Source: Ignavibacteria bacterium RIFOXYC2_FULL_35_21 (GTDB taxonomy: Bacteria > Bacteroidota > Ignavibacteria > Kapaibacteriales > UBA2268). Taken from it: a stretch of 32,487 nucleotides of DNA. Under the pieces are notes generated by a model, which did no database searches, was not told where the DNA came from, and worked only from the letters and a program-made list of their open reading frames with translations. Positions 1-7,028 of the stretch are shown here, piece by piece (positions within the stretch are counted from its first letter, which is position 1; each line of letters opens with the position of its first letter). The DNA lies in NCBI GenBank assembly GCA_001804705.1, contig MHAY01000074.1, positions 1 through 32,487 of the forward strand. The letters are read 5' to 3'. The translations under genes were made by a program, and so were the position numbers.

Positions 1-80
1 TCTTATAATAAATTTTATCAGAATAGATTAACGATATTTTTAAGAAAAAAGTTTATCAAATCTATTTATCGTTTTTTATG

Positions 81-112
81 TAAAAAAAAGGTGTGCTTAA
101 AAGCACACCTTC
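81..112 (-). terminator. Rho-independent terminator after the T9SS surface protein gene
   Basis: A perfect 11-bp inverted repeat (arms 88-98 and 101-111) is followed, read on the minus strand, by a run of eight T residues (complement of 82-89). It sits 17-40 bases past the stop codon of the minus-strand gene ending at 128. Stem, small loop and U-tract fit an intrinsic terminator. Confidence 0.85.
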
Positions 113-127
113 TTTATTTGTCTAAGT

Positions 128-2134
128 TTATTTTACGACATTGAATTTTTGTGTCAATATTCCATTTTCTGTGATTAACTGGATTAAATATATACCACTC
201 GGAAGCTCGATTGTACTTATACTTGTCTCATTCATACCATTGTTCTGAATTTGCTCATTGTTTACTACTTTAATGGTATTACCTGTTAAATCGAGGAGTT
301 TGATTACAACTTTTTGAGATTCAGTTGTATTATAATTAATTGAAATGAAATCATTTGCAGGCTGTGGATATATTGTAATATATTGACCGTTAAATGATTG
401 TAATTCATCAACTCCTGTTACCCTATACTCTTTATTAACAGGGTCGTATTCAGTCCAGCCCAAATCCCATCTTTCTGTACCAAAGGCACCACGGTAATTA
501 ACTTTCTCGAGGAATGGGTCGGTCAATCTTCCGTAATCGAATTTGGCAGTTGTTAAGAAAGGTGCATTTACTGTTGGTAGTGGATTGAATGATGACATAT
601 TAAATGCATTTGTGATATGAGCAACTGCATCAACCAAACCTGAACCATTTGCAAAGTTATTACCAAATTCAGCTTTACTTAACCAATTCTGGTCAACACT
701 TGCAGTCGGATTAGTTCCACTGCCGAAATAGAAGAATTTATTTCCCTTGATACCATAGAAATCATTGTATCTGACCAATACCGAATCATTCTCTGCGGCT
801 CTAACACAATTTTGGTTTGTTAACTCAATACCACCAGGCCAGCCGAGTATAACTGAATTTGCCAATCCCATTCTTGAATTTCTTCTAATCTGTGCAGCCG
901 TTAAGAATTTTGAGTGGAATGTATTTGTTCCGCTGACTCCCGAACCTTTTATCCAGCTTGTATCCTGAACCGGTCCGATAATCGTCATATTTGAAAAAAG
1001 TGGCTTTGTGAAAGGCTGTTTTTCAGATGCAGAAGCATCATTATCGCTCTCAAAAGCTTCACTATTTGATTGGTCTGCAATGTCGGTTAATCTTTTTTCT
1101 AAACCGAATTGAACGATTCCACTAAATCCGTTATCGGTATCAAAATCATCATCAATTGCGTTGTAGGCAATCAGGTGTTTACAATTGACGGTACCACCGA
1201 ACCATTCATAACTATCGTCATTAGAATAAGACACCTGCACATGGTCTATGATTGTACCTGCACCTACTGCACCTAATGTTAATCCGTTAAGCTCATTATC
1301 AGGTGATTCTGCAATACCTGCAAATTCAACTCTGACATATCGCAGAATACCACTGTTATCATTAGGGTCACTGCCACCGAACCATCCGTTTACTTTTGTG
1401 CCGGCATCATCTGCTATGCCACCTTCGATTGGTGCTTCACCTAAGTTTGTCGGTGCTTTACCCATAATGAGTAATCCACCCCAATCACCACGGTCCCTGC
1501 TTCCGGCAATAACACCGCTTGTAAACACAATTGGTTTAGTGGGAGTACCATCGGCAATAATTTTGCCGCCACGGTTAATACATAGTGCTGATGTAGCTCC
1601 GACTTCACCCATAATAATTGTACCGGGTTCAATAGTAAGAGTAGCTCCGTTGGCGACAAAAACTATTCCTTTAAGTCCCCAAATTTTATTTGCTGTTAAT
1701 GTTTTATTAGCTGTAATTGTACCCTGGATATATTCATCAATAGGAGATGGATTTGACACAACAACCGATAAAGGTCCTACAACTGAATTGAATGAAGGAT
1801 CATTGATATCTTCAACTTTTAACCATAATGTTTGCTGATTAGGAAATGTTATTAAGACACTGCCAATTGCAGCATTAGCTTTTGTGCTGTCTTTGAAAGT
1901 AGTCTTACCTTTTGGAAGAGGTAATGGATTCCAGGTGCCGGATTGAGACTGGCTCCATGTAAATTTAAAAGTTCTATTATAAGTATTGCTTGTATCCCAG
2001 CTCACACTTACACTTCTCCCGTATCTTAGATTGTCATTGGGTTTAGGATTTTTGATTGTAAGTTGAGCCAAAGCAATCTGGCCAAATAATATTATAGAGA
2101 ACAAAAGAATACTCAGGTTCTTAAAAAAATTCAT
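128..2134 (-). CDS. Type IX-secreted surface protein with parallel beta-helix-like body
   Basis: A 668-residue secreted protein of unknown biochemical role. Residues 1-24 form a signal peptide ending ALAQ. Residues about 25-130 look like an Ig-like beta-sandwich module. The body (about 135-560) is rich in short beta-strand repeats with Gly/Asn/Asp turns, of the kind seen in right-handed parallel beta-helix surface proteins, with segments such as TLTIEPGTIIMG and GDWGGLLIMGKAP. The last about 80 residues are a type A Por sorting domain: IYPQPANDFISI, a central KLLDLTGN strand, LPSGIYLIQL and a Lys-ending tail. This predicts export by the type IX system and cell-surface attachment. A GGAGG ribosome-binding site lies 7 bases before the ATG. 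It lies downstream of the TonB-dependent receptor gene on the same strand, which suggests a surface partner of that transporter, but the substrate is unknown. The family is recognised by architecture rather than by a named homologue. Confidence 0.85.
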   Translation of the reverse strand: MNFFKNLSILLFSIILFGQIALAQLTIKNPKPNDNLRYGRSVSVSWDTSNTYNRTFKFTWSQSQSGTWNPLPLPKGKTTFKDSTKANAAIGSVLITFPNQQTLWLKVEDINDPSFNSVVGPLSVVVSNPSPIDEYIQGTITANKTLTANKIWGLKGIVFVANGATLTIEPGTIIMGEVGATSALCINRGGKIIADGTPTKPIVFTSGVIAGSRDRGDWGGLLIMGKAPTNLGEAPIEGGIADDAGTKVNGWFGGSDPNDNSGILRYVRVEFAGIAESPDNELNGLTLGAVGAGTIIDHVQVSYSNDDSYEWFGGTVNCKHLIAYNAIDDDFDTDNGFSGIVQFGLEKRLTDIADQSNSEAFESDNDASASEKQPFTKPLFSNMTIIGPVQDTSWIKGSGVSGTNTFHSKFLTAAQIRRNSRMGLANSVILGWPGGIELTNQNCVRAAENDSVLVRYNDFYGIKGNKFFYFGSGTNPTASVDQNWLSKAEFGNNFANGSGLVDAVAHITNAFNMSSFNPLPTVNAPFLTTAKFDYGRLTDPFLEKVNYRGAFGTERWDLGWTEYDPVNKEYRVTGVDELQSFNGQYITIYPQPANDFISINYNTTESQKVVIKLLDLTGNTIKVVNNEQIQNNGMNETSISTIELPSGIYLIQLITENGILTQKFNVVK

Positions 2135-2222
2135 AATATACCTCCAATTAATAATAATGAAACAAAATGTAGTAAATATTTCTTCTAATGTTGGTTTGCT
2201 TTATTCAAGTTTTTTATTCAAC

Positions 2223-2373
2223 ACTTCGGACATTTTTGTCATTCTGAACGGAGCGTAGCGGAGTGAAGAATCTATATCCTTTTTCTTATCAACAGCTTAT
2301 AGATTCTTCGCTACGCTCAGAATGACAATCTATAAGGTTTTTATTTTCAACTACTTAAAAAAAATGTCCGAAG
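2223..2373. repeat. Large imperfect palindromic intergenic repeat
   Basis: An interrupted palindrome fills the gap between the TonB receptor and the T9SS gene. Outer arms 2223-2237 and 2359-2373 match exactly; inner arms 2237-2247 and 2317-2327 match exactly; arms 2251-2274 and 2299-2318 match apart from an inserted tetranucleotide. The core (GTCATTCTGA plus AGCGTAGCG plus GAAGAATCT) resembles a palindromic intergenic element I recall as common in Bacteroidota genomes. It could act as a transcription attenuator or be a small non-autonomous mobile element; no coding potential is seen. Confidence 0.8.
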
Positions 2374-2415
2374 TATTGTTATTATAACAATACTAATATT
2401 CAATTTTCAATTATT

Positions 2416-5340
2416 CTATTGAATTTTATAGCTTAAACTCAATGAAAAATCCCTTCCATAATAATTTGATAAGACTTCGTGTCCTCCTTGTTCCCAAATC
2501 AATCTTTCACTTAGAATATCTTTAGCCGATAATCTCATTTCAAACCTGTCAAACATTACCTGTGAAAAAGTAATGTCAATCATATTTCTTGGTAATTCAT
2601 ATACGTGAGGGTCTAAGAATTGAAATGAAGTAACGTCTGCTACCTGAACAATTCTTTTACCGAATGTATTGTAACTAATATTTATCGTTGTACCCCATTC
2701 CGGTTTATAATAATATAAACTTAGATTAAATGAATAAGGAGATTGGCCGCACATACTGCGAGTATCAATATCATTAATTTGAGTTACTGTAATTTCTGAT
2801 TTAATCAGAGCCAAATTACTATTTAAAGAAAAGTTATTTAGTAAATCAGAAATGAAACCAAAATTAAACCTTGCTTCCAATTCAACCCCATAATTATATG
2901 CTTTACCTTTTGCGTTATCGAATGACATGAAGATTTCACTTGAACTTCTCAATATGGTTTCTTCAATTGCATTATCAAATATTTTATAGAATCCGCCTAT
3001 GGATAGCACTTCCCCCGGATTTGGAAACATCTCCCAGCGAATATCATAATTCTGAACTATTGCTCTTTGGAGTTTTGGATTGCCTTTCACGTTGACTTGT
3101 GTCTTAAAGTCATAAAATGTAAAAGGAGCATATTCTCTAAGCGAGGGCCTTGTCAAAGTCTGAGAAGCAGATAATCGAAGATTCATAGTTTTATCTAATT
3201 CGTATATAAAATTTAATGATGGAAGAAAATCAATTATATTCTGATTCACAAACTCTTCATTTCTATATGTTGAATCCGATTCATTCAGTATTGGGTAATA
3301 ACTTTGTAAATTCTGATTACTGTTTTCAACTCTTACACCACCGATGAATCTTAGTTTTTTATTAAATAAATTAAAGTTAAAATCCGCCATAGAATAAGCA
3401 GCTAATACACCTTCATTTGCTTTATATGAATCTCTTTCGTGTGAATCTTCGGATATACCGAATCCGTGCAGATTGAAGTTTTGGTTTTCAAAAAGCAATT
3501 CGGGAGATGTTTCCTTATTCAGTAACTCATAGATGTAATCATCTGTCCAGTTTTCAATGTCTTGTTCATAAGTCGTATCATAATAACTTTTTACAATACT
3601 TTCGCTTTTAACGATAGTAAAAGACCTGACTAAAAATTCTCTTTGTTTCTGTTCATAAAGCCCACCGAACTCTACTTTTAGGCCCGGGAATTTTAATAAA
3701 ACATTAATCCCACCCGATAAAGCATCTTCGTTCAAATAAGAGTAAAACCTGCCCGCCATTGTGCCGTTCCCTTGCGGATTATCCGATATATCAATTCTGT
3801 AGGGTTCGGTTGTGTCATTTCTTGAGTATCTCAATCTGCGATAATCAGGCTCGTTTCTTATTGAATTCGAATAACCGAGATTCCATCGTAATGTTGAATT
3901 TTGTAGAACAGGTAATAAATGTTCACCAGCAATCTGGCTTGATAACAGGGTTTTTTGTACATTATCATAACTAATCTGCTTGAGATAAGTGTATTCCTTT
4001 TTTCCTACAATGTTGATTAATTCATTATCAATTGTATTATTGTATATGTTTTTCCAACTGATTGAATTATCAGTTCCGATTTTATAAGCAAAATTTAATA
4101 TACCTCCCAATCCTTTGCTATATGTTGATTGGGTACCTTTTACATAGGATTTATATTCACCATCGGAAAGTAAGACACCACGGCTCATTATGTTATTTGT
4201 ATAGTCTCCGCTTAACATTCCTGATGCAATAATACCAAAGTCATTTCCTCCTAAGTCAAATATATCAGTGAAGGTTAATTTATAAGTACCGTTTAACGGA
4301 GCCATAATAGTATCCCGTTTCCAGACCTGATTATTAAATGCATTTCCTAATTGTTCCCATTGCTGTTGAGATTCATATCTTGTATTCAGGTTCTGTGATT
4401 TCACTTCGGAGTATAACAATTTACTCATATCCGATGGTGAGGATGGTAATTTGCTTGGTAAACTCAGGTTACTTTTATTTAAACCGAATAGGTCAGTATT
4501 ATCTGATTTAAATGATATAAAAGATTTGCCTTTTAATGTAATGTTATCATTATATGCTTGAGATACACTTAGTTTAAGGCTGAATCCCTGGGGGAAGTCA
4601 ATCGTATTTAATTGAACTAATCCACCTGCAAAGTTTCCCGGCAGGTTTGGTGTGAAGGATTTTGCGATACTTGCATATTCAAGAAATTCGGATGGAAAAA
4701 TGTCAAAAGCAAAAGCCTTTTTATCAGGTTCACTTGTTGCAAGAGAAGTTCCGTTAAGTAATGTGTTGCTATATCTTTCGCTTACTCCACGTACAAAAAC
4801 GTATTTACCACTAACAAGAGTAACTCCGGGAACTCTTCTCAATGACTGCCCTGCATCGCTGTCCGGAGTCTTCTTTATTTCTTCGGCACTTATTCCATCG
4901 CTGACTTGCTCTGCATTTTTTCTCTGTGCCAGAACAGCACCTTCGCCACTCATTATTCTTTCGCCTTGTACAGTGATTTCTTCAGTTAGATTTGACTGTG
5001 GATTTAATATGATTGATGATAAGTCTGTTGTTTTTCCCTCGATTGCATCAACTTCAGGTAACTCTTTTGCATCATAACCGATATAACTTACTTTAATAGT
5101 ATAATTTCCTTCGGTAAGTACTTTGATTTTAAATTCACCTTTTATATCTGCTCTCGCCCCCCATTTAGTGCCTACAACATATACACTGGCACCTCTGAGA
5201 GGTTCACCCGTTGAACCATCTATAATTTTTCCTGTAATTAAACCTGGATTTGAATCTGCTAACGAGATGTAAACAAATAAGACATTGATAATAATGCTTA
5301 TTATGAATTTCAGAAAAATCCCTTTATATGCCAATCCCAT
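2416..5340 (-). CDS. TonB-dependent outer-membrane receptor with CarboxypepD_reg-like N-terminus
   Basis: A 974-residue outer-membrane active transporter of unknown ligand. A hydrophobic signal segment covers residues about 8-29. Next comes a carboxypeptidase-regulatory-like beta-sandwich (about 33-115: GLITGKIIDGSTGEPLRGAS, then GEFKIKV and YIGYDAKEL). The plug domain (about 130-250) contains SLRRVPGVTLVSGKYVFVRG and ERYSNTLLNGT. The remainder is a beta-barrel with alternating strands and long loops, including the family-typical LRLSASQTLTRPSLREYAPF, to the end. Such receptors import bound nutrients with TonB-ExbBD energy; no SusD gene is adjacent, so this is not a classical SusCD glycan pair. 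The downstream same-strand gene encodes a type IX-secreted surface protein that may work with it. The start is set by an AAGGG-like site just upstream and by the signal peptide. Confidence 0.93.
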   Translation of the reverse strand: MGLAYKGIFLKFIISIIINVLFVYISLADSNPGLITGKIIDGSTGEPLRGASVYVVGTKWGARADIKGEFKIKVLTEGNYTIKVSYIGYDAKELPEVDAIEGKTTDLSSIILNPQSNLTEEITVQGERIMSGEGAVLAQRKNAEQVSDGISAEEIKKTPDSDAGQSLRRVPGVTLVSGKYVFVRGVSERYSNTLLNGTSLATSEPDKKAFAFDIFPSEFLEYASIAKSFTPNLPGNFAGGLVQLNTIDFPQGFSLKLSVSQAYNDNITLKGKSFISFKSDNTDLFGLNKSNLSLPSKLPSSPSDMSKLLYSEVKSQNLNTRYESQQQWEQLGNAFNNQVWKRDTIMAPLNGTYKLTFTDIFDLGGNDFGIIASGMLSGDYTNNIMSRGVLLSDGEYKSYVKGTQSTYSKGLGGILNFAYKIGTDNSISWKNIYNNTIDNELINIVGKKEYTYLKQISYDNVQKTLLSSQIAGEHLLPVLQNSTLRWNLGYSNSIRNEPDYRRLRYSRNDTTEPYRIDISDNPQGNGTMAGRFYSYLNEDALSGGINVLLKFPGLKVEFGGLYEQKQREFLVRSFTIVKSESIVKSYYDTTYEQDIENWTDDYIYELLNKETSPELLFENQNFNLHGFGISEDSHERDSYKANEGVLAAYSMADFNFNLFNKKLRFIGGVRVENSNQNLQSYYPILNESDSTYRNEEFVNQNIIDFLPSLNFIYELDKTMNLRLSASQTLTRPSLREYAPFTFYDFKTQVNVKGNPKLQRAIVQNYDIRWEMFPNPGEVLSIGGFYKIFDNAIEETILRSSSEIFMSFDNAKGKAYNYGVELEARFNFGFISDLLNNFSLNSNLALIKSEITVTQINDIDTRSMCGQSPYSFNLSLYYYKPEWGTTINISYNTFGKRIVQVADVTSFQFLDPHVYELPRNMIDITFSQVMFDRFEMRLSAKDILSERLIWEQGGHEVLSNYYGRDFSLSLSYKIQ

Positions 5341-5468
5341 AATTTAACCCTTAACATTTATTAAATATAGTATTATTTTGAGTACAAAATTGCCACTACT
5401 GTGTGAACAGTAAATAAAGGAAATGTTAATTTTAAGTTAAGTTAAAAATCAATGTTTATTATAAAATG

Positions 5469-5496
5469 TAGGGACACAACATTGTTGTGACCTAAG
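5469..5496. repeat. Short dispersed-type palindrome
   Basis: An inverted repeat centred on 5481-5483 pairs CACAAC with GTTGTG and extends imperfectly to GTAGGGA on the left and the ACCTA side on the right. Its sequence looks like the GTAGGGACACAAC-type intergenic palindromes found dispersed in many bacterial genomes. It lies past the stop of the minus-strand oxidoreductase gene and upstream of the TonB receptor gene. It has no good U-tract, so I do not call it a terminator. Confidence 0.5.
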
Positions 5497-5553
5497 GAAA
5501 GCTAGGGAATTTTGTAAGGTATGGACAAGATAATGTTCTCTCCCTAATGCAAT

Positions 5554-6201
5554 TTATTTCTTCAATATCTTAAAAGCATGAGACCATTCGTTTCTCAAGA
5601 AACCCGGGATGCACCAAAGGATGCAGAGGTTTTCGATAGTGCCGGCAGCATTAGCTTTTCCCATATCTTCGACTTCCCAACCGAATTTTTCAAGAATTTT
5701 TGTAACTTCATTTCGAGCATTATCATCATTACCGCAAATTACCATAGTTGGTTTAATGTCTCCAAAGTCAGGATTAACCATTAATATTGCACCAACACTA
5801 TTGAAAGCTTTTACAAATTTGGCTTCTGGAACGTAAGACTGGAGTTGTTCCATCAGTGATTGTTCACTGTTTGTAAAAAATTTTATTACTCCGTTTTCGG
5901 GTTGTTTAGTATCGTCAATCGGGTTGGTTGTGTCAATCACTATTTTTCCTTTGAAATTATCAATACCTGACAAATTTATTGCTTCAATTGCTTTTGCACC
6001 TTTTACAGATAATATAATAAGGTCGCCGAAATTTGAAGTTTCTTCAAAAGAACCGACTAGCCCTTTATATCCTGATTCGTCTTTCCATACTTCTAATTTC
6101 TTTTTATCACGGCTTCCTATCATCACTTCGTAAGAGTGATTTGAAAAGCCTTGAGCCAATACTTTACCAACCATACCTGAACCTAATACCCCAATTTTCA
6201 T
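5554..6201 (-). CDS. NADPH-dependent F420 reductase-type oxidoreductase (NAD(P)-binding)
   Basis: A 215-residue cytoplasmic Rossmann protein of the F420-dependent NADP oxidoreductase superfamily (pfam03807 type). The N-terminal dinucleotide-binding motif is MKIGVLGSGMVGKVLAQGF (GxGxxG at residues 7-12), followed by MIGSRDKKKL, which suits recognition of the NADP ribose phosphate. Further landmarks are DLIILSVKG, GKIVIDTTNP (substrate-side strand), VKAFNSVGA and MVICGNDDNAR. Length fits the small family members that reduce flavin-like or unidentified substrates; whether this organism uses F420 cannot be told from the window. A GGAG ribosome-binding site lies 5 bases upstream of the ATG. It appears monocistronic, with a hairpin region upstream separating it from the DUF pair. 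Confidence 0.85.
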   Translation of the reverse strand: MKIGVLGSGMVGKVLAQGFSNHSYEVMIGSRDKKKLEVWKDESGYKGLVGSFEETSNFGDLIILSVKGAKAIEAINLSGIDNFKGKIVIDTTNPIDDTKQPENGVIKFFTNSEQSLMEQLQSYVPEAKFVKAFNSVGAILMVNPDFGDIKPTMVICGNDDNARNEVTKILEKFGWEVEDMGKANAAGTIENLCILWCIPGFLRNEWSHAFKILKK

Positions 6202-6394
6202 TTTGTCTCCATTATAATTTGAATAATTTTTAAAAAAGAATTGAAGACTATAACGAATTTTATAAAATATTAGTATAAACTTAATATATTGTTAGATATG
6301 ACAAAAAATAATTAAAATTAAATAGTATATGAATGTGATTGGTTTGGAAAATATGAATCATAGAACTGATGAAAAATAATTAGCAAATTAATTT

Positions 6395-6433
6395 CTCATA
6401 AAACCGCTGTCATTTGACTGCGGTTTTTATGAG
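6395..6433. terminator. Hairpin, probable bidirectional terminator
   Basis: A 13-14 bp stem (6395-6407 with 6420-6433, one bulged T) encloses an inner stem GTCA/TGAC. The GCGG base of the stem is followed by T-rich sequence in both directions. It lies about 90 bases after the DUF2283 stop (minus strand) and upstream of the oxidoreductase gene, so it most likely ends the transcript of the DUF4258/DUF2283 pair. Confidence 0.6.
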
Positions 6434-6441
6434 CCAAAATT

Positions 6442-6506
6442 TTATTTATCACACATAAAATAATACTGCAATTCTTGCTTATCCTCTATGTTTGGAAAAT
6501 TTCAAT
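6442..6506 (-). pseudogene. Relic of a second ChaN-peptidase gene 3' end
   Basis: Read on the minus strand, 6442-6495 encodes PNIEDKQELQYYFMCDK plus a TAA stop, which matches the last 17 residues of the large ChaN/M1-like gene ending at 7029 except for one Cys in place of Tyr. The match extends to about 6506 but with one base deleted, so the frame is broken further upstream. Nucleotide identity over about 60 bases is near 87 percent. Of the codons that differ, five are synonymous third-position changes (Asn, Glu, Asp, Gln, Lys) and one is non-synonymous. That pattern points to divergence while coding, so the relic probably comes from a paralogue or a related allele rather than from a fresh duplication. 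Confidence 0.75.
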
Positions 6507-6522
6507 TACCTCATTTTATAAA

Positions 6523-6744
6523 TTATACCAGTATTTCCTTATTTTTAATGGAATAGTCTATTGGTAATAAATTATTCAGGTTCAAAACTTCCATAGCACC
6601 TAATATTTCAATTCCAACTAATTTATCATCCTTGCCAATATCCAAAACAATATGGTCATTGATTCTTTGATTGACAACTTCCTGAAAAGTATCATCGAAT
6701 CTCAAATAAAGCAAATCATATTTATCATCATACTCTATTTTCAT
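6523..6744 (-). CDS. DUF2283-family small protein (possible antitoxin)
   Basis: A 73-residue protein with the DUF2283 pattern: MKIEYDDKYDLLYLRFDD at the start, IVLDIGKDDKLVGIEILGA in the middle and a short charged tail. The family has no settled biochemical function. It follows the DUF4258 gene with a gap of three bases, so the two are almost certainly co-translated. By its size, order and partner it resembles the second gene of a toxin-antitoxin-like pair; that role is inference. No catalytic motif or membrane segment is visible. Confidence 0.85.
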   Translation of the reverse strand: MKIEYDDKYDLLYLRFDDTFQEVVNQRINDHIVLDIGKDDKLVGIEILGAMEVLNLNNLLPIDYSIKNKEILV

Positions 6745-6747
6745 ATT

Positions 6748-7008
6748 CTATTCCCATTCTCCATAAAATACATAGACAGTTATGGTAACGATATTATCAT
6801 CTTCTTTAGTGTAAATTACTTCGATTCTTTTTTGTTTATAAAAATTATTATTCCATTGTTTGTTATATTCATAAATCTTTACTTTTGCTAATCTATTGAA
6901 TCTCGCTGTTATTTCTAAACCATTATTTATAACATCAAAAATTTCAGATTCACTTGCACCTCTCTCAGATGCTCTTTTGAGTGTATGAGGTTCAATGATG
7001 ATTTTCAT
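6748..7008 (-). CDS. DUF4258-family small protein (possible toxin)
   Basis: An 86-residue protein with the DUF4258 layout: MKIIIEPHTLKRASERGASESEIFDVINNG at the N-terminus (His plus Arg-x-x-x-Arg-Gly), a central basic strand region with KVKIYEYNKQWNN, and a C-terminal beta-strand IEVIYTKEDDNIVTITVYVF. The overall alpha-beta fold and basic surface recall RelE/HigB-like and BrnT-like small toxins, but no active site is proven. It is the first gene of a two-gene unit with DUF2283 and starts 20 bases past the stop of the large ChaN-peptidase gene on the same strand, so read-through expression is possible. Confidence 0.82.
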   Translation of the reverse strand: MKIIIEPHTLKRASERGASESEIFDVINNGLEITARFNRLAKVKIYEYNKQWNNNFYKQKRIEVIYTKEDDNIVTITVYVFYGEWE

Positions 7009-7028
7009 ACTTTACTTATTCTTTATTT

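Larger units (their letters stand above)
6202..6522. other. Intergenic region with hairpin and gene remnant
   Basis: This 321-base gap carries the ribosome-binding site and presumably the promoter of the minus-strand oxidoreductase gene on its left side, a strong hairpin at 6395-6433, and a relic of the ChaN-peptidase 3' end at about 6442-6506 (both listed separately). The AT-rich stretch 6211-6394 shows no reading frame or repeat that I can support. Confidence 0.6.

Noticed and set aside
1248-1838. 196-codon open frame on the + strand opposite the T9SS surface protein gene
   Set aside because: It is antisense to a well supported gene. Its Pro/Ser/Ile-rich composition is what the reverse strand of the Gly/Asp/Asn-rich beta-helix region would give, and no domain is recognisable.
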